Under the pieces are notes generated by a model. The model saw only the letters and a program-made list of their open reading frames with translations, searched no databases and was not told the origin of the DNA. A stretch of DNA of 64,000 nucleotides, taken from Gammaproteobacteria bacterium (lineage in GTDB: Bacteria > Pseudomonadota > Gammaproteobacteria > Coxiellales > Coxiellaceae). This document shows positions 25,155 through 35,232 of the stretch, piece by piece (positions within the stretch are counted from its first letter, which is position 1; each line of letters starts with the position of its first letter). The translations under genes were made by a program, and so were the position numbers. The stretch lies in the NCBI GenBank assembly GCA_030425685.1, contig JAUIAD010000019.1:1-64000 (forward strand), given 5' to 3'.

Positions 25155-25682
25155 ATGAATACAACACACAAGGATATACACACCCTTTTAAAAATAGGAT
25201 TTCAGAAAACGGTTGATGCTACACCGAGCATTATTACTGGTATCGTAGTCTTTTTACTTTTCTGGCTTGCGGGCATTATTGCAAAAAAGCTTATTGAGAA
25301 ATTAGCGAACCACTCGAAAAACAGACAATATTTATTACACCTGGTGGGACAAACCACCAAAGTAGCTTTAATCATTATTGGACTGATAACAGCACTTGGT
25401 ACCATGGGCATTAATGTAACCGCACTGGTTACTAGCTTGGGGCTGGCTGGTTTTGCGCTCGGCTTTGCGCTGAAAGATTCATTATCAAATATTTTAGCTG
25501 GATTTATTATTTTATTTTATCAACCTTTTAATATTGGCGATCATATTGACGTTAGTAAAACAGAGGGGGATGTTGTTGACATTAATTTACGTTACACCGT
25601 GTTAAAGGCGGAGGGTGAACATTGCATGGTACCTAATGCTACCGTTTTAACCAGTGTCGTTACTATTAAAGAAAAATCATAA
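25155..25682 (+). CDS. Short MscS-family mechanosensitive channel
   Basis: A 175-residue protein with three predicted membrane helices: TM1 about 19-42, TM2 about 60-85, TM3 about 90-115 with the pore-lining Gly/Ala pattern LGLAGFALGFALKDSLSNIL, then the beta domain (PFNIGDHIDVSKTEGDVVDI). It stops after the beta domain, so the C-terminal alpha/beta cage of E. coli MscS (286 residues) is missing. Similar compact MscS proteins are known, so this is probably a functional short form rather than a truncation; the frame is intact and the following bases show no continuation that I can recognise. The 170-bp gap upstream holds no gene. Confidence 0.88.
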   Translation: MNTTHKDIHTLLKIGFQKTVDATPSIITGIVVFLLFWLAGIIAKKLIEKLANHSKNRQYLLHLVGQTTKVALIIIGLITALGTMGINVTALVTSLGLAGFALGFALKDSLSNILAGFIILFYQPFNIGDHIDVSKTEGDVVDINLRYTVLKAEGEHCMVPNATVLTSVVTIKEKS

Positions 25683-25700
25683 CTGCCTCAACTTATAACA

Positions 25701-25745
25701 TAACAGCTCAGGGTATATGAATTTATGTACTGCGCGGTTCCATTT
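25701..25745. repeat. 45-bp dispersed repeat, copy 1
   Basis: TAACAGCTCAGGGTATATGA and the 25 bases after it recur at 55918-55962 with two mismatches. Here it follows the MscS gene; there it abuts the 57-bp MITE-like fragment. Confidence 0.75.
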
Positions 25746-25806
25746 GTTTAATGACACCTTCGCAGCAAAAGCTGGGCTTTCTACATTGAGGCAATTTTCC
25801 GTAGAG

Positions 25807-25827
25807 ATTCCGCATCAAGTGCGGAAT
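25807..25827. repeat. Short palindromic repeat
   Basis: ATTCCGCA and TGCGGAAT form an 8-bp hairpin with a TCAAG loop. It lies between the convergent MscS gene and the 424-residue gene and may help terminate either. Similar ATCCCGCG-type palindromes are at 60705. Confidence 0.6.
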
Positions 25828-25838
25828 GACTAGTGACA

Positions 25839-27113
25839 CTAAGCCACTACTGCTTGTTTGCCTTGCGGAATTTGCGGGTCGTTTGCTGACTTTTTCAAAG
25901 TCTGAGACTGCTCTTCTCCGGTTGGCGTAGCCGCTGCTGGGTTCGCCCCCGCTTTAGAAGAAGAGTCGGTAAATATCCCATAAACATTTAATTCTTTTAC
26001 AATGCTATCACGTCGTGTATGCAGCGCTTTTTTTGCATTGGCAAAGTTTTCAGCTTGGTTATTTGCCTGTGCTTTTTCAGCTTTTTCAAACAACGTTCTT
26101 GTTTTTGCTTTTCTGCACCAGAAGATAGCAAAAGCACCATCATGGCGGCGCTCAATAAAGTCGTGCAATTTTTCTTTATCTTTGCAGTTCGTTGGCTCTT
26201 CTAATAAAGCCATAGCAACAACGACTTTAATATATTTTTCAATAATGTCGCCTAAATGTTTTTGCTTTACTTTCTTTTCCTTTAAGGTATTTAACCCCTC
26301 TAGCGTTTGCTCTGACAACTTACTGGTTAAACCGATTATATCCCCCTCTAAGGATTTCGCATTTTTTGGCTTTTCCTTTTTTGATTTTTTATAGGCTTTG
26401 TAATGACGAAAAAAAGAATCGATAACGCCACCAAACACATAAGAAAATGCCACTGAAACACTGACCGCCAATACATCCAGAACCTGACCCAAAGGACCAG
26501 CCACCAAACCGGCAATATCAATATGCTCTATCAACGCCCAAACAAACCCTTCGACAAACGCTCTAACAAATGACTTCAGCGCCAAATCCAGATCCAAGCC
26601 CTTGCCTTGGAAATACTTTGGTAAGATCTCAACAATAAAAGTAGCCAAGGCTAAAGAAAATGCCGTTATCAAGCCAACAAATAGTAAACCCAACAATAAA
26701 TAGGGCCCCGCCATAATCCCCAGACTTACAGCGACGCCCATAGCTATGACCCAACCCATGTATACGACAAAAAATTTAAAACTTGTTTTCAGAAAAGATA
26801 CTGCTGCTTCCTTTAAGGCCTCCTTCCAAGCAACGCCTTTTTTTCTTAACTTGTAAACAGTCAATAAAAAAGAGACCAAACCAGCAATCAATGCTATCGG
26901 TGGTGCCGCATATTGGAGATTAAGCAGAATAAAAGAACCCAGCGATTTAAACGTGATGCAACCACTGACCATTAAAGCACGGCCATAGGTTTTGGTTGCT
27001 AAAGAGGGATAAGCCACCTTCCAGCAATCATGCGAGATCCCCGAACTCAATCTGGCATTCAAATAGAAATGTGAAAAGACTCTAACATGGGTAAGATCGT
27101 TTTCCGTGCGCAT
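25839..27113 (-). CDS. Unknown 424-residue membrane protein with soluble helical C-terminal half (candidate effector)
   Basis: I do not recognise the family. The N-terminal 60 residues are polar; residues about 60-245 hold five or six hydrophobic helices (for example YAAPPIALIAGLVSFLLTVY, VVYMGWVIAMGVAVSLGIMA and GPYLLLGLLFVGLITAFSLA). The C-terminal part is Lys/Glu-rich and helical with probable coiled coil, then a Pro/Ala/Ser-rich tail containing TGEEQSQTLKKS. The ATG at 27113 has AGGTG upstream. The gene lies alone between an intergenic palindrome and erpA. An effector role is possible but rests only on architecture; an unknown membrane protein of the bacterium itself is equally possible. 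Confidence 0.6.
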   Translation of the reverse strand: MRTENDLTHVRVFSHFYLNARLSSGISHDCWKVAYPSLATKTYGRALMVSGCITFKSLGSFILLNLQYAAPPIALIAGLVSFLLTVYKLRKKGVAWKEALKEAAVSFLKTSFKFFVVYMGWVIAMGVAVSLGIMAGPYLLLGLLFVGLITAFSLALATFIVEILPKYFQGKGLDLDLALKSFVRAFVEGFVWALIEHIDIAGLVAGPLGQVLDVLAVSVSVAFSYVFGGVIDSFFRHYKAYKKSKKEKPKNAKSLEGDIIGLTSKLSEQTLEGLNTLKEKKVKQKHLGDIIEKYIKVVVAMALLEEPTNCKDKEKLHDFIERRHDGAFAIFWCRKAKTRTLFEKAEKAQANNQAENFANAKKALHTRRDSIVKELNVYGIFTDSSSKAGANPAAATPTGEEQSQTLKKSANDPQIPQGKQAVVA

Positions 27114-27253
27114 TGTGAATCACCTTTTTTTACATCACTGTTATAAGCGTAATGTAAAACAAATGCGCGTTTCTGTGTTTTTGCTAGTGTAACGCTTTGT
27201 AACTTAAGAAAGAATACTAGCTTAAGCACAAAGCCATTATGCTCTGCCAAAAA

Positions 27254-27661
27254 TTAAGCGGAAAAGGAAGAGCCACAGCCACAGGTGGTTTTGGCATTGG
27301 GGTTGCGAATAACAAACTGTGCACCATTAATGTCTTCACGATAATCAATTTCAGCGCCTTCCAAATACTGAAAGCTCATTGGATCAATAAGTAAGCGAAC
27401 GAGACTAACCGTTCCTGAGCCACCTTCGTCACCGCCGTCTTCATCTTCATTATCCGCTAAAGACTTTTCGACCACCAAGTCATCGTCATTGATGCTTTCA
27501 TCAAAGGTAAAACCATATTGAAAACCTGAACAGCCGCCGCCCGTAATAAAAACACGTAGGCTTAAATTGGGGTTTTCTTCTTCATCAATTAGGCTTTTGA
27601 CTTTACGTGCGGCTGCATCGGTAAAGACAATATCGACAACTTCGGTGCTTGCTTCTGTCAT
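27254..27661 (-). CDS. erpA: Iron-sulfur cluster insertion protein ErpA with acidic insertion
   Basis: A 135-residue A-type carrier that delivers 4Fe-4S clusters to target enzymes. The three cluster-binding cysteines are visible: Cys44 in [11 protein letters not shown] and Cys127 and Cys129 in [11 protein letters not shown]. The YGF and [11 protein letters not shown] motifs favour ErpA over IscA. It is about 20 residues longer than E. coli ErpA (114) because of an acidic/glycine insertion (about 66-86, [19 protein letters not shown]) before the second half. It is divergent from hemJ. Confidence 0.93.
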   Translation of the reverse strand: MTEASTEVVDIVFTDAAARKVKSLIDEEENPNLSLRVFITGGGCSGFQYGFTFDESINDDDLVVEKSLADNEDEDGGDEGGSGTVSLVRLLIDPMSFQYLEGAEIDYREDINGAQFVIRNPNAKTTCGCGSSFSA

Positions 27662-27755
27662 TATTTTCTACAATGTGGTTAATTTAAAACAATTATGTAT
27701 TTATTGAACAAAAAAGTCAATTGTGACCCCTTGCCAGTTCCGCTATCATACCTCG

Positions 27756-28175
27756 ATGTTATGGATACTTGCACTACATATTATCTTTATGGTGGCCTGG
27801 TTTGCTGGGCTGTTCTACTTGCCACGCCTCTTTGTCTATCACGCTGACTGCACTGATGCACCTGGTAATGCACGTTTTAAAATCATGGAACGCAAGCTTT
27901 ACTATTACATCATGACGCCTGCCGCTATTTTGACCACAATTTTTGGTTTTTGGCTGCTTTTTGCCAAAATTAACTTCTATTCGCAGCAAATGTGGATGCA
28001 TGCCAAGCTTATTTTGGTGTTCTTTCTGTGGTTATACCACCTTTATTGCGGCATTTTAGTACAACAATTCAAAAAAGATATCAATCCCTTCGGCTCGAAA
28101 TTTTATCGCTTTTTCAATGAAGTGCCGACCATCTTATTGATTGGCATTGTTATTTTTGTGGTGGTTAAGCCTTAA
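27756..28175 (+). CDS. hemJ: Protoporphyrinogen oxidase HemJ
   Basis: A 139-residue inner-membrane protein with four helices that oxidises protoporphyrinogen IX to protoporphyrin IX in heme synthesis. Characteristic are LHIIFMVAWFAGLFYLPRLF (about 6-25), RFKIMERKLYYYIMTPAAI and KFYRFFNEVPTILLI. I chose the ATG at 27756, which begins MLWILALH as in HemJ proteins; a GTG at 27723 would add 11 non-conserved residues. hemL lies about 400 bp downstream on the same strand, with rubA on the opposite strand between them. Confidence 0.92.
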   Translation: MLWILALHIIFMVAWFAGLFYLPRLFVYHADCTDAPGNARFKIMERKLYYYIMTPAAILTTIFGFWLLFAKINFYSQQMWMHAKLILVFFLWLYHLYCGILVQQFKKDINPFGSKFYRFFNEVPTILLIGIVIFVVVKP

Positions 28176-28382
28176 ACTTGGAGAGGCTCTTTAGCTTACG
28201 CTCCTAAAAGCACAGCAATGCCTTTATTGTCCCCACCACCTAAACAGAAAATACCCCTGTCATACTGTGGCTTGAGCACAGTATCCAACCATAATCCTGG
28301 ATCCCACGATGCAAGCCTGCCCTGGACCTGCTGACCCAGGGTTGCGGAATGAGGGTTGCTTCCTGCCACGCCAGCAGAATGC

Positions 28383-28553
28383 CTACCCTTCAATCATTTC
28401 AAAATCAGCCTTCATTGCGCCGCAATCGGGACAAAGCCAGTCTTCAGGTACATCTTCCCAGCGCGTACCTGGCTCAATACCGTCTTCCGGCCAACCCTGC
28501 TCTTCGTCGTAAATAAAACCGCACAACAAGCAAATGTATTTTTTATATGTCAT
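28383..28553 (-). CDS. rubA: Rubredoxin
   Basis: A 56-residue open frame on the minus strand starting [20 protein letters not shown] and containing [19 protein letters not shown] and CPDCGAMK. The four iron ligands are Cys8, Cys11, Cys41 and Cys44 (two CxxC pairs), exactly the rubredoxin pattern. Rubredoxins carry single electrons, for example to alkane hydroxylases or in oxidative-stress defence. The ATG at 28553 is preceded by AGAGGCTATT. The gene is divergent from hemL, as seen in several gammaproteobacteria. It is easily missed because of its size. The 207 bp between hemJ and rubA hold REP-like palindromic relics. Confidence 0.93.
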   Translation of the reverse strand: MTYKKYICLLCGFIYDEEQGWPEDGIEPGTRWEDVPEDWLCPDCGAMKADFEMIEG

Positions 28554-28586
28554 AATAGCCTCTTTTTTTGAAAGGGGGTTAACTCA

Positions 28587-29900
28587 ATGCAGACCGAAGT
28601 CCATGAAAATGCACAAACCAAATCATCCGCACTCTTTCAAGAAGCTCAGCATTATATTCCAGGCGGTGTTAATTCGCCAGTTCGCGCGTTTAAAGCTGTC
28701 GGCGGGCATCCTCTTTTTATCACCGCAGCTCAAGGCGCTTATTTAATTGATGCTGATCAGAAAAAATATATTGATTATGTTGGCTCTTGGGGACCGATGA
28801 TACTTGGCCATGCCCATCCAGCCGTTATTGATGCTGTGACCAAAACCGCTAAAAAGGGCCTCAGCTTCGGCGCACCTTGCCCCCTAGAAGTAGAGTTAGC
28901 ACGATTAATTTGCAGCACTGTTCCTTCTATTGAAAAAGTCCGCATGGTCAACTCAGGCACTGAAGCCACCATGACCGCCATTCGCTTAGCACGTGGCATT
29001 ACTGGGCGCGATAAATTTATAAAATTTGAAGGCTGTTATCACGGCCACTCTGATAGCTTGCTCGTCAATGCAGGCTCAGGTGCCTTAACCTTTGGCACGC
29101 CAAGCTCACCCGGCGTCACGGCCAACACCACCCAAGATACCTTAACCGCCACTTATAATGATTTAGACTCAGTAACCAAACTGTTTGAAAAAGTTGGTGC
29201 CAATATTGCAGCTATTATTCTTGAGCCTATCGCTGGCAATATGAATATGATTCTACCTGAGCCAGGTTTTTTACAGGGACTACGTGACCTCTGCGATCAG
29301 TATGGCAGCTTACTGATTATCGATGAAGTAATGACAGGCTTTCGCGTGGCGCGAGCTGGCGCGCAAGAGCTTTATACTATCAAACCGGATATCACTACCT
29401 TTGGTAAAATTATTGGTGGCGGAATGCCGGTCGGCGCCATTGGTGCTTGTGCTGCTATTATGGGACAACTATCCCCCGAAGGCCCCATTTATCAAGCGGG
29501 CACACTTTCTGGTAACCCGATTGCCATGACAGCAGGTTTAGCAACCCTGCAAGAACTACAGCAGCAACCTGATTTTTACCATTCACTTTTTGATAGCACG
29601 CAGACACTTGTCGAAGGCATATTGGCAAGGGCACAAGCGCATAACATTCCAATGACAGCTAATTTTAAAGCTGGCATGTTTGGCCTTTTCTTTACGACGG
29701 AAGAAAGTATTTCGCGCTTTCATCAATTAATGAATTGTAACAAAGAACACTTTAACCAGTTTTTTCATGGGATGCTAAAGGAAGGAATCAACCTTGCACC
29801 ATCTTCTTTTGAAGCCGGATTTGTCTCCGGCGCACATGGAAAGTTGGAAATTGATAAAACCATAAATGCAGCAGATAAAGTATTAGCCACCCTAAAATGA
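28587..29900 (+). CDS. hemL: Glutamate-1-semialdehyde 2,1-aminomutase
   Basis: A 437-residue PLP-dependent class III aminotransferase-fold enzyme that makes 5-aminolevulinate, the first committed heme precursor in the C5 pathway. Evidence is [20 protein letters not shown] near the N-terminus, [18 protein letters not shown], the [10 protein letters not shown] motif and the PLP lysine in [15 protein letters not shown]. The start ATG at 28587 has AAAGGGGGTT upstream. The stop overlaps the waaC start by 4 bp (ATGA). Confidence 0.96.
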   Translation: MQTEVHENAQTKSSALFQEAQHYIPGGVNSPVRAFKAVGGHPLFITAAQGAYLIDADQKKYIDYVGSWGPMILGHAHPAVIDAVTKTAKKGLSFGAPCPLEVELARLICSTVPSIEKVRMVNSGTEATMTAIRLARGITGRDKFIKFEGCYHGHSDSLLVNAGSGALTFGTPSSPGVTANTTQDTLTATYNDLDSVTKLFEKVGANIAAIILEPIAGNMNMILPEPGFLQGLRDLCDQYGSLLIIDEVMTGFRVARAGAQELYTIKPDITTFGKIIGGGMPVGAIGACAAIMGQLSPEGPIYQAGTLSGNPIAMTAGLATLQELQQQPDFYHSLFDSTQTLVEGILARAQAHNIPMTANFKAGMFGLFFTTEESISRFHQLMNCNKEHFNQFFHGMLKEGINLAPSSFEAGFVSGAHGKLEIDKTINAADKVLATLK

Positions 29901-30907
29901 AAGTACTGATTGTAAAACTCACCTCCATGGGTGATTTAATTCATACATTACCAGCTATTTCTGATGCTAGTCGTGCAATACCTGGTATCCAGTTTGACTG
30001 GGTCGCTGATAAAGCCTTTGCTGAGATTCCAAGCTGGCATCCCAATGTTAACAAGGTGATTAAAAGCGCGCATCGAAAATGGAAAAAAAATAAATGGGCG
30101 TCATTGCGCAATGGTGATATTAGCACTTTTCTTAAAACACTGCGCAGCAATCGCTACGACCTAATTATTGATGCGCAATCTTCTTTTAAAAGCGCCATTA
30201 TTGCGCGCTTGGCCAAAGGCGCTCGCGCCGGCATGGACAAACATTCAGTAAAAGAAAAGGGTGCGCAACTACTCTATCGTCACCGTTATGCTATCGCGAA
30301 GAAACAACATGCTATTACCCGGCTACGGCAATTATTTGCTAACGCTTTAGGTTATGCTCTCGATGAATCAGACGCAGCTTTTTCTATCAACACCACAACA
30401 CTAAGCAAGCCTACCTTGCCATTAGCAGAAAATTATTTTGTCTTTATCCATAGCACCACTTGGGAGACAAAGATATGGCCTGAAAACTACTGGCACTACT
30501 TAATTGATCAAGCCGCTAAAAACAACACATCCGTTTTACTACCCTGGGGTGGGGCAGATGAAAAAGCCAGGGCGGAAAGATTAGCTGCGCCGCATAAAAA
30601 TGCTATGGTGCTGCCTCGTTTATCGTTATCCGAACTGGCTGTTATTATTTCTAACGCCAAAAAAGTGGTCTCAGTTGACACCGGGCTTGGGCATTTAGCC
30701 GCCGCTTTGGATATTCCTGCCATTCATCTTTATGGCCCGACAGACCCAGCACTAATTGGTGCTACTGGTAAGTTTCAAACGCATTTAACAAGTTCACTAG
30801 CTTGCTCACCCTGCTACTTAAAACGTTGCAATTACGCCACAGAAACTGTGGAGAAACCAGCTTGCTTTATGGATATACGACCTGAACGGGTACAGCAGTA
30901 TCTTTAG
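29897..30907 (+). CDS. waaC: Lipopolysaccharide heptosyltransferase I
   Basis: A 336-residue GT9 glycosyltransferase that adds the first L-glycero-D-manno-heptose to Kdo2-lipid A. Recognised by [20 protein letters not shown], the central [14 protein letters not shown] stretch, [19 protein letters not shown] and [20 protein letters not shown] with the ADP-heptose binding site. The length fits WaaC (E. coli 319). The ATG overlaps the hemL stop, so it is translationally coupled to hemL. The 113 bp after it hold no gene. Confidence 0.87.
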   Translation: MKVLIVKLTSMGDLIHTLPAISDASRAIPGIQFDWVADKAFAEIPSWHPNVNKVIKSAHRKWKKNKWASLRNGDISTFLKTLRSNRYDLIIDAQSSFKSAIIARLAKGARAGMDKHSVKEKGAQLLYRHRYAIAKKQHAITRLRQLFANALGYALDESDAAFSINTTTLSKPTLPLAENYFVFIHSTTWETKIWPENYWHYLIDQAAKNNTSVLLPWGGADEKARAERLAAPHKNAMVLPRLSLSELAVIISNAKKVVSVDTGLGHLAAALDIPAIHLYGPTDPALIGATGKFQTHLTSSLACSPCYLKRCNYATETVEKPACFMDIRPERVQQYL

Positions 30908-31020
30908 CGTCGCCACCAGGTGAAGCGCCAATTAATCAATGAGTTAGCGTCAGATCAGGCTGATAGTAAACTTTGCTATATTTAGCGGTAAAGAGCCGTT
31001 TTAGCAAAGAAGATATCAAC

Positions 31021-32523
31021 ATGCTTATCTTAAATAAAATAAAAGCCTTAAGCATTGATCAAGGTGATAAGCCTGGCCTGGTCTTTGGCGATGATGTGCT
31101 AGACTACAATGAAATATCACAACAACTTTCCAAGCTAATTAATCAACTCGTTAAGCTCAATTTATCTAAAAAACGCGTACTCATTATATCGCACCAATCT
31201 ATTTTGCTCGTGCTAACACAGTGTGCTCTTTACGACATTGGCGCTTTCTCCTTGATATTAGCGAACAGCAGCACCAACGCTGAAATTATAGAAATGATGC
31301 AACGGTTTGACCCAGAGTTTGTGATTATCGATCAAAAATGGAAAAAAGAAATAAAACGTTGGCGAAAAGAGTATGATCTACCCGATACATTGCTACTACA
31401 AAAATCCACAGATTTTAATAGCATCGAAGCTTTATTAGAGATTGAAAACGTTAAAAACGTGCAAATACCCGCTATTAACAAAGACGACTTTGTTACCGGA
31501 ACGAAAACTTCCGGTTCAACCGGAACACCTAAGATTGTTGTTTATAGTCGCGAAAAAGCTTGGAAACAACTGTTTGCGCTCTCTAGCGCATTAACCTTTA
31601 CCAATAAAACCGTGCTGTTAAACCAATTTTCACCACATGGCATCTTAGGAAAAACATTAACATTAAGTAACCTTCTTCTCGGCGCCACAACTGTATTACT
31701 AGATTGCATTGACCTTGATAAAATACTTGATTTAATTGCCCGCTATCGAGTTACCCACCTTCAAGGCTACCCATTCTTTTATTACCAACTGTTGGCGCAC
31801 CCAAATTTGACGGCAACAAAAGTAAAATCTTTAAAATATCTCGGAGCGGGCGGTGATATTATAACAAAGAAATTAATCAATGATTTTTATGATAAAACCA
31901 ATAAACTTATCCAAGTAAGCTATGGGCTAACAGAAGCATCTCCTGTGACTGTTAATCTAACCCCACAGCCAAGCACCCTCCACAGCATTGGCAAGCCATG
32001 TGACAACGTTGAGATTAATATTGTTCAAGAGGAAGGTTGCGAAGAAGGTGTCGGGGAATTATTTATCAGGGGTGGCCACTTTTTTAATGAATATTACAAC
32101 AACGAAAAGGAAAATGAACAATCACGCAAAGATGGCTGGTTTTCCACGGGTGATATTGTCAATCAAGACAAGGATGGCGCTTTATGGTTTCATGCACGCA
32201 AGAAAAAAGTCCTGATCTGCCAAGGTCGAAAAGTCTTTCCCAAAGAAATAGAAAGAAAAATACTTAGCTTTGATGGCATTAAAATGGCTGCTGTAACCAG
32301 TTTACCAAAAGAAGAGGTTGGTGATGAAATATATGCTTTTATTACCGAAACAACACCCAAACAAGTTGATATAAACAAACTTATGGACCATCTGGCCGAA
32401 CAGCTTGAGTCTTATAAAATACCGGTTAAAATTATCAAGAAAAACGATTTTCCGTTAACAAAAACAAATAAAATAGACCGCACTGCGTTAATGCAAGAAC
32501 TTAAAAATAAGTATGGCTACTAA
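31021..32523 (+). CDS. AMP-dependent ligase of the ANL superfamily (acyl-CoA synthetase-like)
   Basis: A 500-residue adenylate-forming enzyme. The P-loop TKTSGSTGTPKIV, the aromatic motif YGLTEASPV, the hinge STGDIV and the C-terminal catalytic lysine in KTNKIDRTAL are all present, so it should be active. It resembles acyl-CoA ligases or stand-alone adenylation proteins; the substrate cannot be read from the sequence and no acyl carrier or transferase gene is next to it. The start was set at the ATG at 31021 (MLILNKIKALSIDQGDKPGL) after AAGAAGAT; an upstream in-frame codon at 30973 adds residues without family likeness. It is convergent with mrcA, with 12 bp between the stops. Confidence 0.8.
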   Translation: MLILNKIKALSIDQGDKPGLVFGDDVLDYNEISQQLSKLINQLVKLNLSKKRVLIISHQSILLVLTQCALYDIGAFSLILANSSTNAEIIEMMQRFDPEFVIIDQKWKKEIKRWRKEYDLPDTLLLQKSTDFNSIEALLEIENVKNVQIPAINKDDFVTGTKTSGSTGTPKIVVYSREKAWKQLFALSSALTFTNKTVLLNQFSPHGILGKTLTLSNLLLGATTVLLDCIDLDKILDLIARYRVTHLQGYPFFYYQLLAHPNLTATKVKSLKYLGAGGDIITKKLINDFYDKTNKLIQVSYGLTEASPVTVNLTPQPSTLHSIGKPCDNVEINIVQEEGCEEGVGELFIRGGHFFNEYYNNEKENEQSRKDGWFSTGDIVNQDKDGALWFHARKKKVLICQGRKVFPKEIERKILSFDGIKMAAVTSLPKEEVGDEIYAFITETTPKQVDINKLMDHLAEQLESYKIPVKIIKKNDFPLTKTNKIDRTALMQELKNKYGY

Positions 32524-32535
32524 AAAATATTTAAT

Positions 32536-35007
32536 CTAGAAAATATGCTCATCATCATTGCTTGAGCTATCCTTATCATCGCTAGAAGATGGACTACCCG
32601 CCGTTGTCCCACTGTCTGAGCTCGGTCTTGTTTGTTCAGGATGGGCCACCACCTCATTAGCATACTGTTCTGGAACATTCTGCTGTCTAAAAACTTCAAA
32701 CTGCGCATCTTGCTGATGCGGGGTTGCTAACAAACCTGTTTTAGGATCAATGCGAACAGTTACCATGCCCGGGGGCTCTTGCATGGTAAATTCAGGGGTT
32801 CCCTTAAGCGCCGTTTTCATAAACTTAATCCATACCGGTAGCGCTGCTTGCGCGCCATACTCTTTTAAAGACTTAAGATTATCAAAACCAACCCATACCG
32901 TTGTCACGATGCGACTATTAAAACCACTAAACCATGCGTCGGCTTGCTTGTTCGTTGTACCCGTTTTTCCAGCTAAATCATTACGTTTTAAAATCAGCGC
33001 TGCGCGACCCGTGCCTAATCGTATAACATCTCGCATTGCTTGTGTCATCAGGTAAGCATTTTGCGGAGTAATAACACGCTCAGCATAGCGATCAGCACCC
33101 GGTCCAGAGGCCACTAGCGGATGCGTGATGCATGTTAAGCATGCTGACTTAACGTCAGCGCGATATAACAGCTTATCATTTTGCCCAGTGATTCTTTCTA
33201 TAAAATAGGGCTTAACGCGATAACCGCCATTAGCAAATACTGAGTAGCCTGTTGCTATTTGCAGCGGCGTTACCGTACCACTACCTAAAGCAAGCGATAA
33301 CGTGTTCGGTAACGTATTGGGATCAAAGCCAAAGCGCTTTACATATTGCAATGCGTAGGGAATACCAATCCCTTGCAATAAGCGAATTGATACTAGATTA
33401 CGTGATTTTATTAAACCCATTCGTAAAGACGTTGGCCCATAAAATTTCAAGGTATCATTGGTCGGTCGCCATAATTGATTTTCCCCTGAGTCTTCTTGCA
33501 CAATGGGAGCGTCATTAATTAGTGTTGCTAAGGTGTATTTTTTATTAAGCGCCGCTGAATATATAAAAGGCTTAAAGTTTGATCCCGGCTGACGCTCTGC
33601 TTGCGTAACCCGATTAAAGCTACTTAGTTTATAATTAAACCCTCCCATTAAGGCAAGAATAGCGCCATTGTTTGGATCCATGGCCACGATAGCGCCTTGC
33701 ACTTCCGGTAGCTGTGCCAATTCGAATGCGCCATTATCACGCTGGATGACATGCACAACATCACCAACTGAAACAATTTCATCGGCTCGTGTTGGCAGAG
33801 CGCCAACATAACCACTATGTAACTCAGGGCGCGCCCACGACAATCCTGTCCACGGTATATTAATAAGCTCGCCGTCTTCAGTAAACACACGTATTGATCG
33901 CGGCAAAATATTCATAACGGCAGCGGTCTTAACAAAAGATGTCTCTGATTCTTTTTTCAGTGCCTGCAGCCAACGATCGTGATTAAAGTCACCTAAATTT
34001 AACGTTGGTTTTCTAAAGCCATGACGCTTATCATAATCAATTAGACCATCTCGCAAGGCGACATTGGCGTCTTGCTGAAAATCAGAATTAAGCGTTGTGG
34101 TAACCGTTAAACCTTTTTCATAAGCGCCTTTACCATATTGTTCAATCATCGCCTCACGCACCATTTCTGCTACATACGGCGCATTTACGACTGGGCCTTG
34201 CGAATGAAAAGTTGCCGTAATCGGTTGCTTAACGGCTTCTTGATACTGCTGTGTAGAGATAAATTTTACATCTAACATGCGTTGAAGAACGTGATTTCTA
34301 CGCTTTAATGCTGCTTTTGGATTTCTAATCGGGTTATTACGTGATGGCGCCTGCGGTAGGCCTGCGATCATCGCCATTTGCGCTAAGCTTAATTCATCGA
34401 GCTCTTTACCATAATATACTTTTGCAGCAGCCGCGACACCATAAGCGCGATTACCAAAGTATATTTTATTTAAATACAACTCTAAGATCTTGTCTTTTGA
34501 AATTTCACGATCGATCTTGAGCGCTAATAATATTTCTCTAATCTTTCGCGAAAAGGTTTTTTCGCGACTTAAATAAAAGTTTCGCGCCACTTGCATGGTA
34601 ATAGTACTCGCGCCTTGTACCTTGCGACCAGAAGAAATTACCGCAACGGCTGCGCGCGCAATACCAACAAAATCAACACCGGGGTGTTCATAAAAACGGG
34701 CATCCTCTGTCGCTAGCACGGCGTTACGCAACAGAATCGGCACCTCATTTAAACTAACAGGAATACGACGCTTCGAACCAAACTGGGCAATCAACTTGTT
34801 ATCGTTGGTCATAATCCGTAAAGGAACTTGCAAGTGAACATCTTTAAGCCGCTCAACATCTGGGAGCTGCATTTCCATATACATATAGAGCAGAGCTAAA
34901 ACAATAATGCCCGATAAAAAGAGACTAAATACACCTCTAAGAGTGCGACCGAATAATCGTTTAAATCTACCTGTCTTCTTACTAATTTTTTTAGAATCTT
35001 TTGCCAT
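32536..35007 (-). CDS. mrcA: Penicillin-binding protein 1A
   Basis: An 823-residue bifunctional peptidoglycan synthase. It has a short cytoplasmic basic start, one membrane helix (about 23-45), a GT51 glycosyltransferase domain with ATEDARFYEHPGVDFVG and QGASTITMQVARN, an OB-like insert, and a transpeptidase domain with the active Ser in PGSNFKPF, SRN and the KTGTTNKQADAWF box. The tail is Ser/Asp-rich (from about 790). The gene is divergent from the pilMNOQ-like cluster, the usual arrangement in gammaproteobacteria. Confidence 0.96.
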   Translation of the reverse strand: MAKDSKKISKKTGRFKRLFGRTLRGVFSLFLSGIIVLALLYMYMEMQLPDVERLKDVHLQVPLRIMTNDNKLIAQFGSKRRIPVSLNEVPILLRNAVLATEDARFYEHPGVDFVGIARAAVAVISSGRKVQGASTITMQVARNFYLSREKTFSRKIREILLALKIDREISKDKILELYLNKIYFGNRAYGVAAAAKVYYGKELDELSLAQMAMIAGLPQAPSRNNPIRNPKAALKRRNHVLQRMLDVKFISTQQYQEAVKQPITATFHSQGPVVNAPYVAEMVREAMIEQYGKGAYEKGLTVTTTLNSDFQQDANVALRDGLIDYDKRHGFRKPTLNLGDFNHDRWLQALKKESETSFVKTAAVMNILPRSIRVFTEDGELINIPWTGLSWARPELHSGYVGALPTRADEIVSVGDVVHVIQRDNGAFELAQLPEVQGAIVAMDPNNGAILALMGGFNYKLSSFNRVTQAERQPGSNFKPFIYSAALNKKYTLATLINDAPIVQEDSGENQLWRPTNDTLKFYGPTSLRMGLIKSRNLVSIRLLQGIGIPYALQYVKRFGFDPNTLPNTLSLALGSGTVTPLQIATGYSVFANGGYRVKPYFIERITGQNDKLLYRADVKSACLTCITHPLVASGPGADRYAERVITPQNAYLMTQAMRDVIRLGTGRAALILKRNDLAGKTGTTNKQADAWFSGFNSRIVTTVWVGFDNLKSLKEYGAQAALPVWIKFMKTALKGTPEFTMQEPPGMVTVRIDPKTGLLATPHQQDAQFEVFRQQNVPEQYANEVVAHPEQTRPSSDSGTTAGSPSSSDDKDSSSNDDEHIF

Positions 35008-35232
35008 TTCTGGAGCATCCTTGCGGGTATTTTTTGCTCAACATCAACCTATTATACTGCACGATTACATCAGTCGCACGCGCAAATATCTTAAACGCTC
35101 AGGCAACAGCGGTTTTTACATTAACATGTTAAAAATATTCTCAAAGTGGGGGTCTGGGCTTAAAATGCCCCCCCCAATAAACACCAACTTGAAACTACTA
35201 TATTAAGAGATCATTAAGAAATAGGGTTGTCT

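Noticed and set aside
28196-28393. 65-codon minus-strand frame after hemJ
   Set aside because: Made of palindromic repeat relics; the true gene nearby is the rubredoxin at 28383-28553.
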